The translations under genes were made by a program, and so were the position numbers. The notes under the pieces are model-generated. The model had not been told where the DNA came from, ran no database searches, and saw only the letters and a list, made by a program, of their open reading frames with translations. From JABWCQ01 sp964587105 (GTDB lineage Bacteria; Electryoneota; RPQS01): DNA of 64,000 bases. The number at the start of each line of letters is the position of its first letter. Position 1 is the first letter of the stretch. Below, one piece after another: positions 53,756 to 63,235 of the stretch. The stretch is taken from NCBI GenBank assembly GCA_964587105.1, contig CAZPKG010000004.1, positions 179,941-243,940 on the forward strand, in the 5' to 3' direction.

Positions 53756-56700
53756 GACGCATTAAGAGCTTCACGATCTCATCGGCAAGGGAATCGTCAC
53801 CATTTACAGCCGCGGTGACAGCCAACTTCACTTTCTTCAGTTTTACTGGATGTGAACGCCAATCGTCTTGGATGCTTGCACGCACTGCAGCATCAACCGC
53901 CAACGAAAGAACAGAATCGTTTCCTAAATTGTCGAATAGCGCCCGCTTGCCTGGAGTATCAATGCCAGGTGGAAAAGATCTATCAGATAAAGGACTCTTG
54001 GCTTTTCTCGTCAAATCAGCTATGGCGTTTAGGTACTCTTCATACTTCAAGGCTTCCGTTCTGCGCTGTTGTATAAGAGTGTCTAATAGTTCTGACATTC
54101 GTTCATAGTATTTCGGATTTATCGGTGATTCATCAATAATCAATCGACGAACGTTGTTCTCAATTGTTTCGGCAACTGCCGTTTCATCGGAACGGATGCT
54201 CTCGGGCAGAGCATCAATCGCTCCAGCGCCACGCTGGACAATAAGTTCGATCAACGATAGGTCATCAAAAGCAGATACCTTTCGACTATCTTCAGCGCGA
54301 ATATAGGTGTCGAGCAAGTGGCGCATGGCAGGCTCATACATCTTCAGATCAATGTAATCACCACTGGCCAAACGCACTTCGTCTCGAACTTTTGAGTAGT
54401 AATCACCTTCGTTTCGAAGTACCTCAGCCTCCGCCGAATGATATCCTGCGTCCTCAAGCTCATTCGCTAAGTTCGTAAAAGCTCGAAGGAATGCTGCTGC
54501 TGTCTTGTAGAGTGCGAGTCTCTTCGCTTCGTTTTCTTTTAGTTGCGTATCGTTCCCTGAATCATTGGCGCAAAAATAACGAATGAAGGCCTGCGTGTCT
54601 TTGGGTGGGTCGACCGGTTCACAAAGCGCTTTAATTGCCTCGCGTTTCTCTTCTAGCTCTTCTCGAGCTTCAGCCAGACGGTCTTTCAGCAATCCTGCGA
54701 CATCTTCTTTAGCATATCCATCAAGCGCTCCCGACGTATAATCCTTGAACGCAGTTTCTAAACTCTTGAACAGGTCTTTGTAGTCAATAACATAGCCATA
54801 GTCTTTGTCTTCGCCATCACGGCGGTTCACGCGACAAATAGCTTGGAATAATCCGTGATCCCGCATTTGCTTATCAATATACAGATAAGTTGCAGGAGGC
54901 GCATCGAAGCCTGTAAGAAGCTTGTCCACCACGATGAGCAGTTTCATCTGCCCGGGTTCTTTTACAAACTTCTTCTTTACCTCTTCCTCAAACTGTTCGA
55001 TCTTAGTGGCGGCAACATCTTCTGGTTCGTTGAACCAAGCTGCTAACATTCTTCGATAGATCTCGTACTGCCGCAACTTCTCGGTCAACCCTTCGCCTGA
55101 TTCCTCACCTTTGATATCAGATGGAGTAGGCCTGTAAGATGTCACAATGGCACACTTATTCTTGAAGTCAGTGTCAGAAAATTGCTCATACACTTTGCAG
55201 GCGGAGTAGATACTGTCGGTAACAAGTAGTGCGTTCCCTAGCCCTCCATTCAAGCGCGGCACTCGAGCAAAATCCATCATTATGTCGTCTGCAATCTTGC
55301 CTAATCTATCCCGACTGGATAGAACGCGCCGCATTGTTCCCCACCTTTTCTTCAACTGCGCCTTCGCGAGATCATTCAAACCGCGTGTTTTAGCTTCGAA
55401 CCACTGATCAATTTTGTCTTGCGATGTGATGGCTTGGTCAATATCGCGCGCCTCATACCGAAGGTCTACAATAACCTCGTCTTCGACCGCTTCATTGTAT
55501 TTATAGGTATGGATAAACGGTCCCCAAACCTCAATGCTGGTTTGCTTGTCAACCCTTAGCAATGGTGTTCCTGTGAAGCCAATGAACATTGCATCAGGCA
55601 GAAGCGCCTTCATCGCCTTATGCAGCTGTCCGGTTACAGGATGTGTGCGATGACATTCATCTACGAAGACATAGATGTCGCCCTTCGCTTTGAAACCGCT
55701 GCGCAGTGCCCCACGGATCTCATCTGCAAAGGCTTCTTCGCTGGCCGCATTTGAGCCATCAGAAGCACGGCCAAATTTGTGCACCAAGGAACAAATGAGC
55801 CAAGGTTTTGAGGTGTTCAGCTTTTCGACTAAATCAGCGCCACTCGTTGTACGATAGATCTCGCTTTCACCTACGCCAATGAACTTACCTTCTATTTGTT
55901 CGTCCAACTCAGTGCGGTCGGTAATGATGACCACACGAGCGCCTGTTCGGTTTTCGCGAATCCACTTGGCTAACCATACCATGGTCAAGCTCTTGCCTGA
56001 ACCCTGCGTATGCCAGATGATGCCACCTTCGCGCTTTCGCACTGCTTCCTGCGCGGCCTTTACCCCAAAATACTGATTGTGGTAGCAAATCTTCTTGATG
56101 CCGGCGTCGAATAGAAGGAAGTCGTTTATGAGTTCAATCAGCCGCTTCTTGTCACACAATTGAGTCAATGCGCGGTCCAGCGGGTTCTCGATTTCACTCT
56201 TCTCTTTCCATCTCAGGTAGTACTTTTCAGGTGTCTCGATGACTCCGTAGCGAAGCCCTTCTGTATCATTCCCAGCCATGATCAACTGCACAGTCGAGAA
56301 GAAGGGTTGAATGAATTCTCGCTTCTGATTGTCCAAATTCTGCCTGATACCTTGTGAAACCGACACAACGGAGCGCTTCAGTTCCAGCACTCCGACCGCA
56401 ATGCCGTTGACGTACAACACAATGTCCGGTCGTTTGGTATGTGAACGAGCACTTGCGCCAGCCACCGTCACTTCTTCAGCAAACGCAAAGTCGTTGTTGA
56501 GCGGCTCTTTCCATTCAATCAGCCAGACTGTCACTGTATTTTCGCCAACACCAGGGTTTACCTTGACCCCATACCTTAGCAATTCATAAACTGCCTTGTT
56601 TCGGTCATAGAGACTCTTAGTCTGGTCATTTGCTACACGGTCTAGTTCAAACAGTGTCTTAGAAATTAAGCTCTCGTCTATTCCGCGCTTCCTAAGCCAA

Positions 56701-56840
56701 TTGGTAAGCAGTTCAACTTCAATGTTGGAACTGCCGATACAGTCCGTCCAATCGCCCAAGTAGTCGTACTTCAACGTGTCTGTGAATAGATCGATAACCC
56801 GCTTCTGAGTCATCCGTTCGATTTGGCCGACGGAGGTCAT
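53739..56840 (-). CDS. hsdR: Type I restriction enzyme R subunit
   Basis: 1033 residues. The N-terminal nuclease motif is RPDIVLYVNGIAVGVLELKRS (D139, E153, K155). Walker A TQGSGKS (278-284) and VDECHRTHPVTG in the DEAD region mark the translocase, with FTGTPLL, IVTSYRP, LLIVVDKLLTGFDAP and ICRVNR following. It is of the EcoR124/IC-like type. It translocates DNA after HsdS recognition and cuts at a distance. The start overlaps the hsdS stop as ATGA, and the gene appears intact. Confidence 0.96.
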   Translation of the reverse strand: MTSVGQIERMTQKRVIDLFTDTLKYDYLGDWTDCIGSSNIEVELLTNWLRKRGIDESLISKTLFELDRVANDQTKSLYDRNKAVYELLRYGVKVNPGVGENTVTVWLIEWKEPLNNDFAFAEEVTVAGASARSHTKRPDIVLYVNGIAVGVLELKRSVVSVSQGIRQNLDNQKREFIQPFFSTVQLIMAGNDTEGLRYGVIETPEKYYLRWKEKSEIENPLDRALTQLCDKKRLIELINDFLLFDAGIKKICYHNQYFGVKAAQEAVRKREGGIIWHTQGSGKSLTMVWLAKWIRENRTGARVVIITDRTELDEQIEGKFIGVGESEIYRTTSGADLVEKLNTSKPWLICSLVHKFGRASDGSNAASEEAFADEIRGALRSGFKAKGDIYVFVDECHRTHPVTGQLHKAMKALLPDAMFIGFTGTPLLRVDKQTSIEVWGPFIHTYKYNEAVEDEVIVDLRYEARDIDQAITSQDKIDQWFEAKTRGLNDLAKAQLKKRWGTMRRVLSSRDRLGKIADDIMMDFARVPRLNGGLGNALLVTDSIYSACKVYEQFSDTDFKNKCAIVTSYRPTPSDIKGEESGEGLTEKLRQYEIYRRMLAAWFNEPEDVAATKIEQFEEEVKKKFVKEPGQMKLLIVVDKLLTGFDAPPATYLYIDKQMRDHGLFQAICRVNRRDGEDKDYGYVIDYKDLFKSLETAFKDYTSGALDGYAKEDVAGLLKDRLAEAREELEEKREAIKALCEPVDPPKDTQAFIRYFCANDSGNDTQLKENEAKRLALYKTAAAFLRAFTNLANELEDAGYHSAEAEVLRNEGDYYSKVRDEVRLASGDYIDLKMYEPAMRHLLDTYIRAEDSRKVSAFDDLSLIELIVQRGAGAIDALPESIRSDETAVAETIENNVRRLIIDESPINPKYYERMSELLDTLIQQRRTEALKYEEYLNAIADLTRKAKSPLSDRSFPPGIDTPGKRALFDNLGNDSVLSLAVDAAVRASIQDDWRSHPVKLKKVKLAVTAAVNGDDSLADEIVKLLMRHDHEY

Positions 56841-58096
56841 GCTAACCTTATCCTACCCGCAAGAAGTTCTTGCATCATGCCTTGCCTAACGTATTGCGTC
56901 TTTATTCTTTCTTGATCCAGCGATCTTATCTCTTCCTCTAATTCACTCAATATTTGAACTATGGCCAATTGTTCCTTCTTCTCGGGTGCTCGAAATATGA
57001 AGTTCACAAAGTCCTTTTGATAGAGATGGTTTATTGTAGACCCAGCTTGAAGTTGTTGCAGATAATTATCAAACAAAGACGAAGTTAAAATATAGAAGAG
57101 GAACACAGGTTCATATGAGCCTTTAATTGGTCGGATTACGAAGACTCCGCTATTAAGAGTCGAAGCCCTTGGCAATGAGTCAACGAAAGCAACCTTACCG
57201 ATTGTACCGTCTTTTGTAAGCAGTATATCTCCAACTGCAACTTGAATGTGTGGGTCCTGTAAATACCGCCATTCATCCACGTAATGACAGTTGGCCCAAT
57301 TAATTCGGCCGTTACAAAAATCAGTCCCGGTCACCAGGTTGATTGAACCCGATTCAAGATACTCAGCCGTTGTTAATCCTTGCCAACCAATTCGCGCTTT
57401 GAGACTTGAATGTCGAGCCAAGCTTAACGGCCTCCAATCCCCCTTGAACCCGGGCAACCGACGTTTACCGGTCAGTAGGTCCTGCATCGCCCCTTGCTTG
57501 ATATCCTTCTTCTTGGAAATCAACTCATCCAGTTTCGAAATTAGCGCATCAATGTCAGTCAACGCCTCGACGATAGCGCACTGCTCTTTTGTAGAGGGCG
57601 GATGAGATATCACGAGAGAACCAAACTCCTGGCCGTTCACGCCGGGCTGGCCGCTTCGCATCGATGTCTGTGCCACCCAACACCAATAGCGATGAGTGTG
57701 CATATATTCGGCGAGATATTTTGGGACGAGGAGCTTCGAGTTTGGTGAAAGGCGAATTAAGAAGCCCGCAAAAACTAGGACTCCATCTTTGGAGTCGTAC
57801 AAATAGGACTTCCCCACGCTCGCGCCAGTCCGGGCTACAACAACATCTCCATCTTCAAGAACATACTCGGGCGACTGTGGATGATTTACCGCAACAGGTT
57901 TCTCATTTGAATACTTGCCTCGATCATTGATATCCGTAATTCGAACATATCGAGGAAAAACATCGTTCCATGCCACGGCAGGCGCGTTGATACCGTACTT
58001 AGGCGGACGGCGCAGAAGAGACCGGAGAGTATTTACTTCCCAATCTTCAGGAATTACTCCCACTTCTGTCTGCTTGTATCCCTTCTTTACTTCCAC
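56837..58096 (-). CDS. hsdS: Type I restriction enzyme specificity subunit
   Basis: 419 residues with two target-recognition domains (about 15-195 and 220-400). Each is followed by a conserved dimer helix (KEQCAIVEALTDIDALISKLDELISKKKDIKQGAMQDLLTGKRRLPGF and KEQLAIVQILSELEEEIRSLDQER...MMQELLAGRIRL). The first domain opens with GYKQTEVGVIPEDWEV, typical of HsdS. The target sequence cannot be predicted. It overlaps hsdM by 10 nt and hsdR by 4 nt. Confidence 0.96.
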   Translation of the reverse strand: MEVKKGYKQTEVGVIPEDWEVNTLRSLLRRPPKYGINAPAVAWNDVFPRYVRITDINDRGKYSNEKPVAVNHPQSPEYVLEDGDVVVARTGASVGKSYLYDSKDGVLVFAGFLIRLSPNSKLLVPKYLAEYMHTHRYWCWVAQTSMRSGQPGVNGQEFGSLVISHPPSTKEQCAIVEALTDIDALISKLDELISKKKDIKQGAMQDLLTGKRRLPGFKGDWRPLSLARHSSLKARIGWQGLTTAEYLESGSINLVTGTDFCNGRINWANCHYVDEWRYLQDPHIQVAVGDILLTKDGTIGKVAFVDSLPRASTLNSGVFVIRPIKGSYEPVFLFYILTSSLFDNYLQQLQAGSTINHLYQKDFVNFIFRAPEKKEQLAIVQILSELEEEIRSLDQERIKTQYVRQGMMQELLAGRIRLA

Positions 58097-60546
58097 GTGA
58101 ACCCCATCTTATTCAAGTGCGCGTGGACTACCTTGGATAAGTCCGCAACCTCATTGTCAAGCTCGGGCAGTGGCGTCATGTAGCGCTCGGCAAGTTGTCG
58201 GATTCGTCCGGTCAGTCTCTGCGAGATGCGGTCGAGTTCCCCTTGCACATCAGCCGACAACCGAACCAACCACTTGTCGTCAATCACAAGGACCTTGATT
58301 TCATCAATGGTCAGCTTGCTGTACTTGGCGAACACCTTGTTATCGAGCGCTTTCTGTGCCTCCCTAGTCTTTTTACTCAATGCTGCTTCTTGCTCGTACA
58401 AGTCGAGGTAGGCATTCAACATCACAAGCTCGTCACTGAATTCCGGGTCACCCACTATCTCTTTGATGCGCTGAGTTAAGTCACCCTTCGGGATGTTTCC
58501 CTTTTCATTGATAACTTCGAAGAGCAAGCCGTCTTCACCACCATGCTCTTCGCGCAGCTCTTCCATTTGCCGGTCAAATTCGTCACACTCCGCCTGCATC
58601 CTGTCAATTTCTGATTGTTCGGCCTTGAAGTACCGGGCAATAATAAGGGCAGGAGAGATATAGTCAGCCTTATACTTCTGCTTGGAGATGACTAGGTCCG
58701 GCTTCTCTTTGGTCTTCTTGTCCTTCTCTTCTTTGATTATCCGCAGGATCGCTAGGCCCTTCCAACCTTCTTCCACAATTTGATAAACATCGTCCTGCAT
58801 GGTTTCGTCCCAGTACTCCATCAGATGCTGATACATGTCGTAGGCGTCCACCAGCTTTGTCTTGGCAAAAGCCGCGAGCACGCTTTCTCCAAGATCAATG
58901 ACTAAGTCCTTGGGGCGTTGCCCCTTCTTGATAGACTCAAGGCGTTCATGATGTGCATCCTGCCACTTCTTGAACGTTTTGGTAATCGTTCTATTGAAAG
59001 TCGTGAATTCCGGATGATTGAATACCGTTGTATTGACTTCGCCAAGACTTACTTTCAACTTCAAATAGCCGAGCCTCCCGAAGGGCTCAAACAGCACGTC
59101 GCGCAGACTTGGGAACACATCCCAGTAGCGCTGGAGGTCGTCAACATCACGTATTGGAATGCCCCCCTTAAGATGCCCCTCAATATCCTGGAGATCTTCC
59201 GGTACTGTACTATCAATGTAGCGGGGGATATTGAGATTGTAGTCGTTCTTCTTGTCGCTGATTTCCGAATGCGATACCATTCGCGAATACTTCGGAATCT
59301 CTAACTGCCGTGTGAATGTATCTACAATCTTGTGAATGTCCTGCGCCCGCAAACGATTCTTGTTGCCGTCCTTGCGGAAGCCCTTGCTGGCGTCAATCAT
59401 GAAGATACCCTTGCGAGCCTGTGCATGCTCTTTATCAACGACCACAATGCACGCGGGAATTCCGGTGCCATAAAATAGGTTGGGTGGCAGCCCGATGATT
59501 CCCTTGATATATCCATGTTGAACAAGCTTCTTCCGAATGTCTGCCTCGACATTGCCGCGGAATAGCACACCATGCGGCAAAATGATCGCACCCTTGCCAG
59601 TGCTCTTCAGGGAGGCCAGCAAATGCATCAAGTAGGCAAAGTCACCTTTGCGCTTTGGGGGAATGCCATACTGAAAGCGTTGATACACGTCATTGGCCGG
59701 ATCCAGACCGGAACTCCACGCTTTGTCAGAGAACGGTGGATTTGCCACTACGTAGTCAAACGTCTTCAGTTTTCCGTTTTTCTCAGTGAAGAAAGGCGAG
59801 GAGATTGTGCTCTTTGCTGGAGCAATCTCGGCTGTCGGACATTCGTGTAACCACATGTTCATCTGAGCAAGAGCTACAGTAGAGTTGTCTTTCTCCTGTC
59901 CGTACAGCGCTAGGTCATAACCAGTCCGGCTTATTGCTTCGTCATGTGCCTTCAACAACAAAGACCCTGATCCGCAAGTGGGGTCATAGATCGTTTGCTT
60001 CTGGTTTTCTACTGACCCCAAGCCTATGACCTGTGCCATAATGCGTGACACTTCGGCGGGTGTGTAAAATTGCCCTTTACTCTTTCCTGACTGAGTGGCG
60101 AAGTTGCGCATGAGATACTCGTAAGCATCACCAAGCAGATCATCTCCTTCCGCACGATTCGCACCGAGGTTTAGATCTTCAAAAATGGCGACCAGATTCG
60201 ACAATCGATCAACCATCTCCTTACCATCACCAAGTTTCGTAGGATCATTGAAATTCGCGACATTGATTACACCCTGTAGATTGTTGGCCTGTGCCAACGC
60301 CCCAATAATGATGTTGATCTTATCACCAATTTCCTTGTTGCCTTTAAGGGCGATCATGTCGCTGAAGCTACCACCCTTAGGTATTTCAATCAGCGCATTC
60401 TTCTTCCCTGCGTACTTGTCGGTAACGTATTTGACAAACAGCAAAACGAGGACGTAGTCCTTGTATTGGGACGCGTCCATGCTGCCACGCAACTCGTCAC
60501 AACTTGCCCAAAGAGAGCTATATAAATCAGATTTTCTTAGTGGCAT
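58087..60546 (-). CDS. hsdM: Type I restriction enzyme M subunit (N6-adenine methyltransferase)
   Basis: 819 residues. An N-terminal HsdM_N domain precedes the methyltransferase with SAM motif DPTCGSGS (188-195) and catalytic NPPF (269-272). The enzyme methylates adenine in the HsdS target and protects host DNA. The C-terminal 250 residues (long helices with KEEKDKKTKEKPD, DRMQAECDEFDRQMEEL) make it longer than the usual 500-520 residues. It lies 7 nt after the DUF5655-type gene and overlaps hsdS. Confidence 0.96.
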   Translation of the reverse strand: MPLRKSDLYSSLWASCDELRGSMDASQYKDYVLVLLFVKYVTDKYAGKKNALIEIPKGGSFSDMIALKGNKEIGDKINIIIGALAQANNLQGVINVANFNDPTKLGDGKEMVDRLSNLVAIFEDLNLGANRAEGDDLLGDAYEYLMRNFATQSGKSKGQFYTPAEVSRIMAQVIGLGSVENQKQTIYDPTCGSGSLLLKAHDEAISRTGYDLALYGQEKDNSTVALAQMNMWLHECPTAEIAPAKSTISSPFFTEKNGKLKTFDYVVANPPFSDKAWSSGLDPANDVYQRFQYGIPPKRKGDFAYLMHLLASLKSTGKGAIILPHGVLFRGNVEADIRKKLVQHGYIKGIIGLPPNLFYGTGIPACIVVVDKEHAQARKGIFMIDASKGFRKDGNKNRLRAQDIHKIVDTFTRQLEIPKYSRMVSHSEISDKKNDYNLNIPRYIDSTVPEDLQDIEGHLKGGIPIRDVDDLQRYWDVFPSLRDVLFEPFGRLGYLKLKVSLGEVNTTVFNHPEFTTFNRTITKTFKKWQDAHHERLESIKKGQRPKDLVIDLGESVLAAFAKTKLVDAYDMYQHLMEYWDETMQDDVYQIVEEGWKGLAILRIIKEEKDKKTKEKPDLVISKQKYKADYISPALIIARYFKAEQSEIDRMQAECDEFDRQMEELREEHGGEDGLLFEVINEKGNIPKGDLTQRIKEIVGDPEFSDELVMLNAYLDLYEQEAALSKKTREAQKALDNKVFAKYSKLTIDEIKVLVIDDKWLVRLSADVQGELDRISQRLTGRIRQLAERYMTPLPELDNEVADLSKVVHAHLNKMGFTWK

Positions 60547-60553
60547 TGGGTTT

Positions 60554-61459
60554 CTAGCTTGCTTCGTAACTTAGGACAATATACTGCTTGGCCCGTTCGA
60601 GATCCTCGTCATTTCGTATGGTAACCTCTAATTCACCTGTTCCAAAATGACCTATGTTTGTTACATCTCTCGTGAAGCCACTGGCTAAATCAACCGTCGT
60701 AGGGTCCACCTTTAGATACATTAGGATATTGTTTTGTTGAGTGCGAAATTCTACACATGCGAAGTTTCGTATTCGCTTGAATGCGTAATACATTTTCAGC
60801 GACTTCAGTTGCACGTCATCACCAAGTCCGAAAACAAACGATCTTAACACCTCAAAGCGAGCCTTTAGTGCTGGGTGCGCCAATTCCAAAGTGTCCTCAA
60901 TGGACTTTTCCACTCCATGATTCGCGGCGTGTCCACTCAATTCAGCCGGTTCGGCGGTTCTTGCATTAACAAGATCAAATAGAAGAAGATTCTCTCCGAA
61001 TTTCTTGTACCTAATCAGCTCAATATTCCTATTGATTTGCTGAATCATATGTTCGTCGTACTTTGTGAATTCACCAGCGATACAAATTAGACGAGGGGAC
61101 GACCACTCGATTGAGCCATAAGCTTCTTGACCTAGTTTGTTTAGGACTAATAATTCGAATTCGGCCTTATGATCGAGGAGCCAGTCAAGATAGAATAATC
61201 CTTGGTTGATAACGGTGTCCTTCGTGTCTCGCTTGTACTCGATAATCACTGGGCACGAATTCTCGTCAAGACCTAGCGTGTCGATCCTTCCGCCATGTGT
61301 TCGACCGGTCACGTACTCGGTTGCGAGAAACTGGATACCCAAGAACTTGGGAAGGTTCTCTTCTATGACCGTCTGCAGATGCTTCTCAAGACCGAAGGAC
61401 TGGCCTTCAAGTTCATGAACTGTAGCGGAGTCCAGTCGAAAGAGCTTAATGTCACCCAT
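60554..61459 (-). CDS. DUF5655/DUF91-type PD-(D/E)XK protein, first gene of the RM operon
   Basis: 301 residues. A nuclease-type core THGGRIDTLGLDENSCPVIIEYKRD has D60, E74 and K76. A C-terminal DUF5655-like domain follows (YYAFKRIRNFACVEFRTQQNNILMYLKVDPTT, DEDLERAKQYIVLSYE). Proteins of this build are widespread near restriction systems and in islands. It is 7 nt upstream of hsdM, so transcription of the RM operon likely starts before this gene. Function unproven; an additional DNA end or modification sensor is possible. Confidence 0.8.
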   Translation of the reverse strand: MGDIKLFRLDSATVHELEGQSFGLEKHLQTVIEENLPKFLGIQFLATEYVTGRTHGGRIDTLGLDENSCPVIIEYKRDTKDTVINQGLFYLDWLLDHKAEFELLVLNKLGQEAYGSIEWSSPRLICIAGEFTKYDEHMIQQINRNIELIRYKKFGENLLLFDLVNARTAEPAELSGHAANHGVEKSIEDTLELAHPALKARFEVLRSFVFGLGDDVQLKSLKMYYAFKRIRNFACVEFRTQQNNILMYLKVDPTTVDLASGFTRDVTNIGHFGTGELEVTIRNDEDLERAKQYIVLSYEAS

Positions 61460-62380
61460 TTGTATGCTTATTGAGACTTGGTAGGTAATTAGTCCTTGGC
61501 ACCGGAGACGGGAAGATCGGCGTTTTTGACTAGATAGCTGGCGGGACAGTAACTCCTCAATCTACAAATACATTGATGTTATTTCAACAGTTCACCGCAT
61601 GTTGGGTGAATCTGGGCCTGAATGAATAAGTCTGGATAAGTTAGTGGTTAGAACGACAGGCGATGTCGGGCCATGCAGGCAGAAATGCCGGATCCCGGCC
61701 GAAATCCGCACTGGTCCGGGTGCCAGAATCCTTTGTTAAACTGTGACTTACGGTCAGGCTGGGTTAGCCCAGGTTAGTTCGGCTGGCTAACCCTATAAAA
61801 ATCAACCCCCGGGAAACAGCCCCAGGGGCGTTGGCCGCCGACCGCCGTACGCCGCCGGACGATCGCCCGAAATTGGACATCAAATTTACAATGGAGATTC
61901 CAGACTGGGAAACATTCTGGAGAGGACGGGGAAGAGTACCTAGCGGAGTGCCGGACAGCTGTGCAGGGGTCTATGTGTGCAAGATCCTTCGCAGGCCGGG
62001 GTGCTATTTCAGGATCATCATTGGCACATTACGCGGAAGATAGAGCGAACAAGCGAACGTGTACTTCGAAAATCGAGCTTCAAAATATTGTCAGATTTCT
62101 TGGCAAATCTATCGCGCCGCGTTTACGTTGATTAACCGCGAAAACTAAATAGATCACGGTCGTAAAAAATTTTTGATTTCGTGTCGATATAGGGGGTTTT
62201 AAGGGGTTAATCACTTGAAATTCCGCTTGCGCGACTTGCAATCGCGTCCGGTTTTGACTATCTTATAAATACGGGCATGGCGATTCCATCGAATCGAAAT
62301 TCCTAAAGAAATACGATCGAATCCCGGCGTTAAACTGAAAAATCAGAATAACGCCAATACCATAGACGAACGACTAACGA
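61460..62380. other. Long intergenic stretch between defence island and replication module
   Basis: About 0.9 kb without a convincing gene. 61640-61990 is GC-richer than the surroundings and carries a 70-codon plus frame (61831-62043) without a ribosome-binding site; 62070-62330 is AT-rich. It contains the inverted repeat at 61761 and could include promoters for both flanking units or a replication origin. Confidence 0.5.
61761..61793. repeat. Perfect 9-bp inverted repeat
   Basis: GGGTTAGCC and GGCTAACCC with a 15-nt spacer that repeats GGTTAG. It is followed by AT-rich sequence, not a T-run, so a protein-binding dyad is more likely than a terminator. Confidence 0.5.
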
Positions 62381-62498
62381 TTGAAAGCAGCACCAAAGGG
62401 TGCCTTTCAACAAGTGACTTCGTCTGTATGGAATGATTCGATATGTGAATGCAATCAAGCACCCATCAGCCGAAGTCGCACAGACTCCGGCTTTTTTT
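62381..62498 (+). ncRNA. Candidate structured leader or small RNA ending in a terminator
   Basis: A hairpin TTGAAAG-(ca)-GCACC-aaag-GGTGC-CTTTCAA (62381-62410) is followed by about 57 nt and then a rho-independent terminator AGCCG-a-AGTC-gcaca-GACT-c-CGGCT with seven T (62468-62498). ACTTCG (62416) and GTCTGT (62421) are complementary to parts of the terminator stem, so alternative folds are possible. It lies directly before the replication-module genes. Confidence 0.45.
62468..62498 (+). terminator. Terminator upstream of replication-module genes
   Basis: A 9-bp stem with one internal mismatch, a GCACA loop and seven T. It ends 40 nt before the ATG of the next gene. Confidence 0.8.
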
Positions 62499-62537
62499 AT
62501 GCCGGTGAATTAACCACATGAAATGGAGAATGTAAAA

Positions 62538-62957
62538 ATGAAAAAACCACAATTCCCCTGGTATGAACCCCAGGAAAAAGAAGACTACATCAACCAGCAG
62601 ATTAACATCTTGATAACATCACTTCTGAATCGCAAAGCACAGTTCTACCTGTATCGAAACATGGAAACCATGTACGTGGATGGTCAAGTCATCGACCTGT
62701 TCCGAAAGAACGACGTGCTTGACTACCTGAAGCAGGTGAACCTACTTCCCGAAGCTTACGCACGCGACATAGTTGAACTGTTTCGAACAAGAATCAATCC
62801 GTTATACACAGTAATTCCGCTTAGCGGAATCGGAACGGTCAACGGGATCAGGCAGCCTCGTCCCAAGATGACCCGCTTTTTAGGATCTGCTGAAGTTAAT
62901 TGGCTGCAACACGTTGTTGAAAGCGGCGTGCTTACACAAACACAAGGAGTATTGTAA
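62538..62957 (+). CDS. Hypothetical protein, first gene of mobile replication module
   Basis: 139 residues, helical, opening MKKPQFPWYEPQEKEDYINQ, with later NGIRQPRPKMTRFLG. The ATG at 62538 was preferred over that at 62523 because GGAG lies 9 nt upstream of it. It overlaps the next gene (TAATG). Not recognised. Neighbours suggest a plasmid- or phage-like element. Confidence 0.65.
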   Translation: MKKPQFPWYEPQEKEDYINQQINILITSLLNRKAQFYLYRNMETMYVDGQVIDLFRKNDVLDYLKQVNLLPEAYARDIVELFRTRINPLYTVIPLSGIGTVNGIRQPRPKMTRFLGSAEVNWLQHVVESGVLTQTQGVL

Positions 62958-63235
62958 TGAAAACCAAGGACTTTGGAATTAGCTGCCTGCTTGCATCGCA
63001 CAGATGCGAGATGATTGGGCACGAACTTGACCAGCGTGGTCAAGTGTGGATAGAATGGCGCGACACTGAGCAGACACGAAAGCTCGAACGCGACTTCTTC
63101 AGCGGAACCGCAACTGTAAATTTGGCTGATTATTTAAGCAGCCAAAAACAAATCAAAACAATGATATTTAACCTAAGGAGACAAGCATATGGCGACCAAG
63201 AATATGAATTACACAGAAGACCAATTAGTATTTAA
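62957..63235 (+). CDS. DUF5659-like small protein
   Basis: 92 residues: MKTKDFGISCLLASHRCEM, then a Gln/Trp-rich turn (RGQVWIEWRDTEQTRKLERDFFSG), and TVNLADYLSSQKQIKTMIFNLRR. The pattern recalls DUF5659, a small family common near replication genes of mobile elements. The 3' end overlaps the next gene by 47 nt in another frame. Confidence 0.65.
   Translation: MKTKDFGISCLLASHRCEMIGHELDQRGQVWIEWRDTEQTRKLERDFFSGTATVNLADYLSSQKQIKTMIFNLRRQAYGDQEYELHRRPISI

Noticed and set aside
61831..62043. 70-codon plus frame in the GC-rich patch
   Set aside because: No ribosome-binding site, Arg/Pro-rich composition as expected from GC-rich non-coding DNA.
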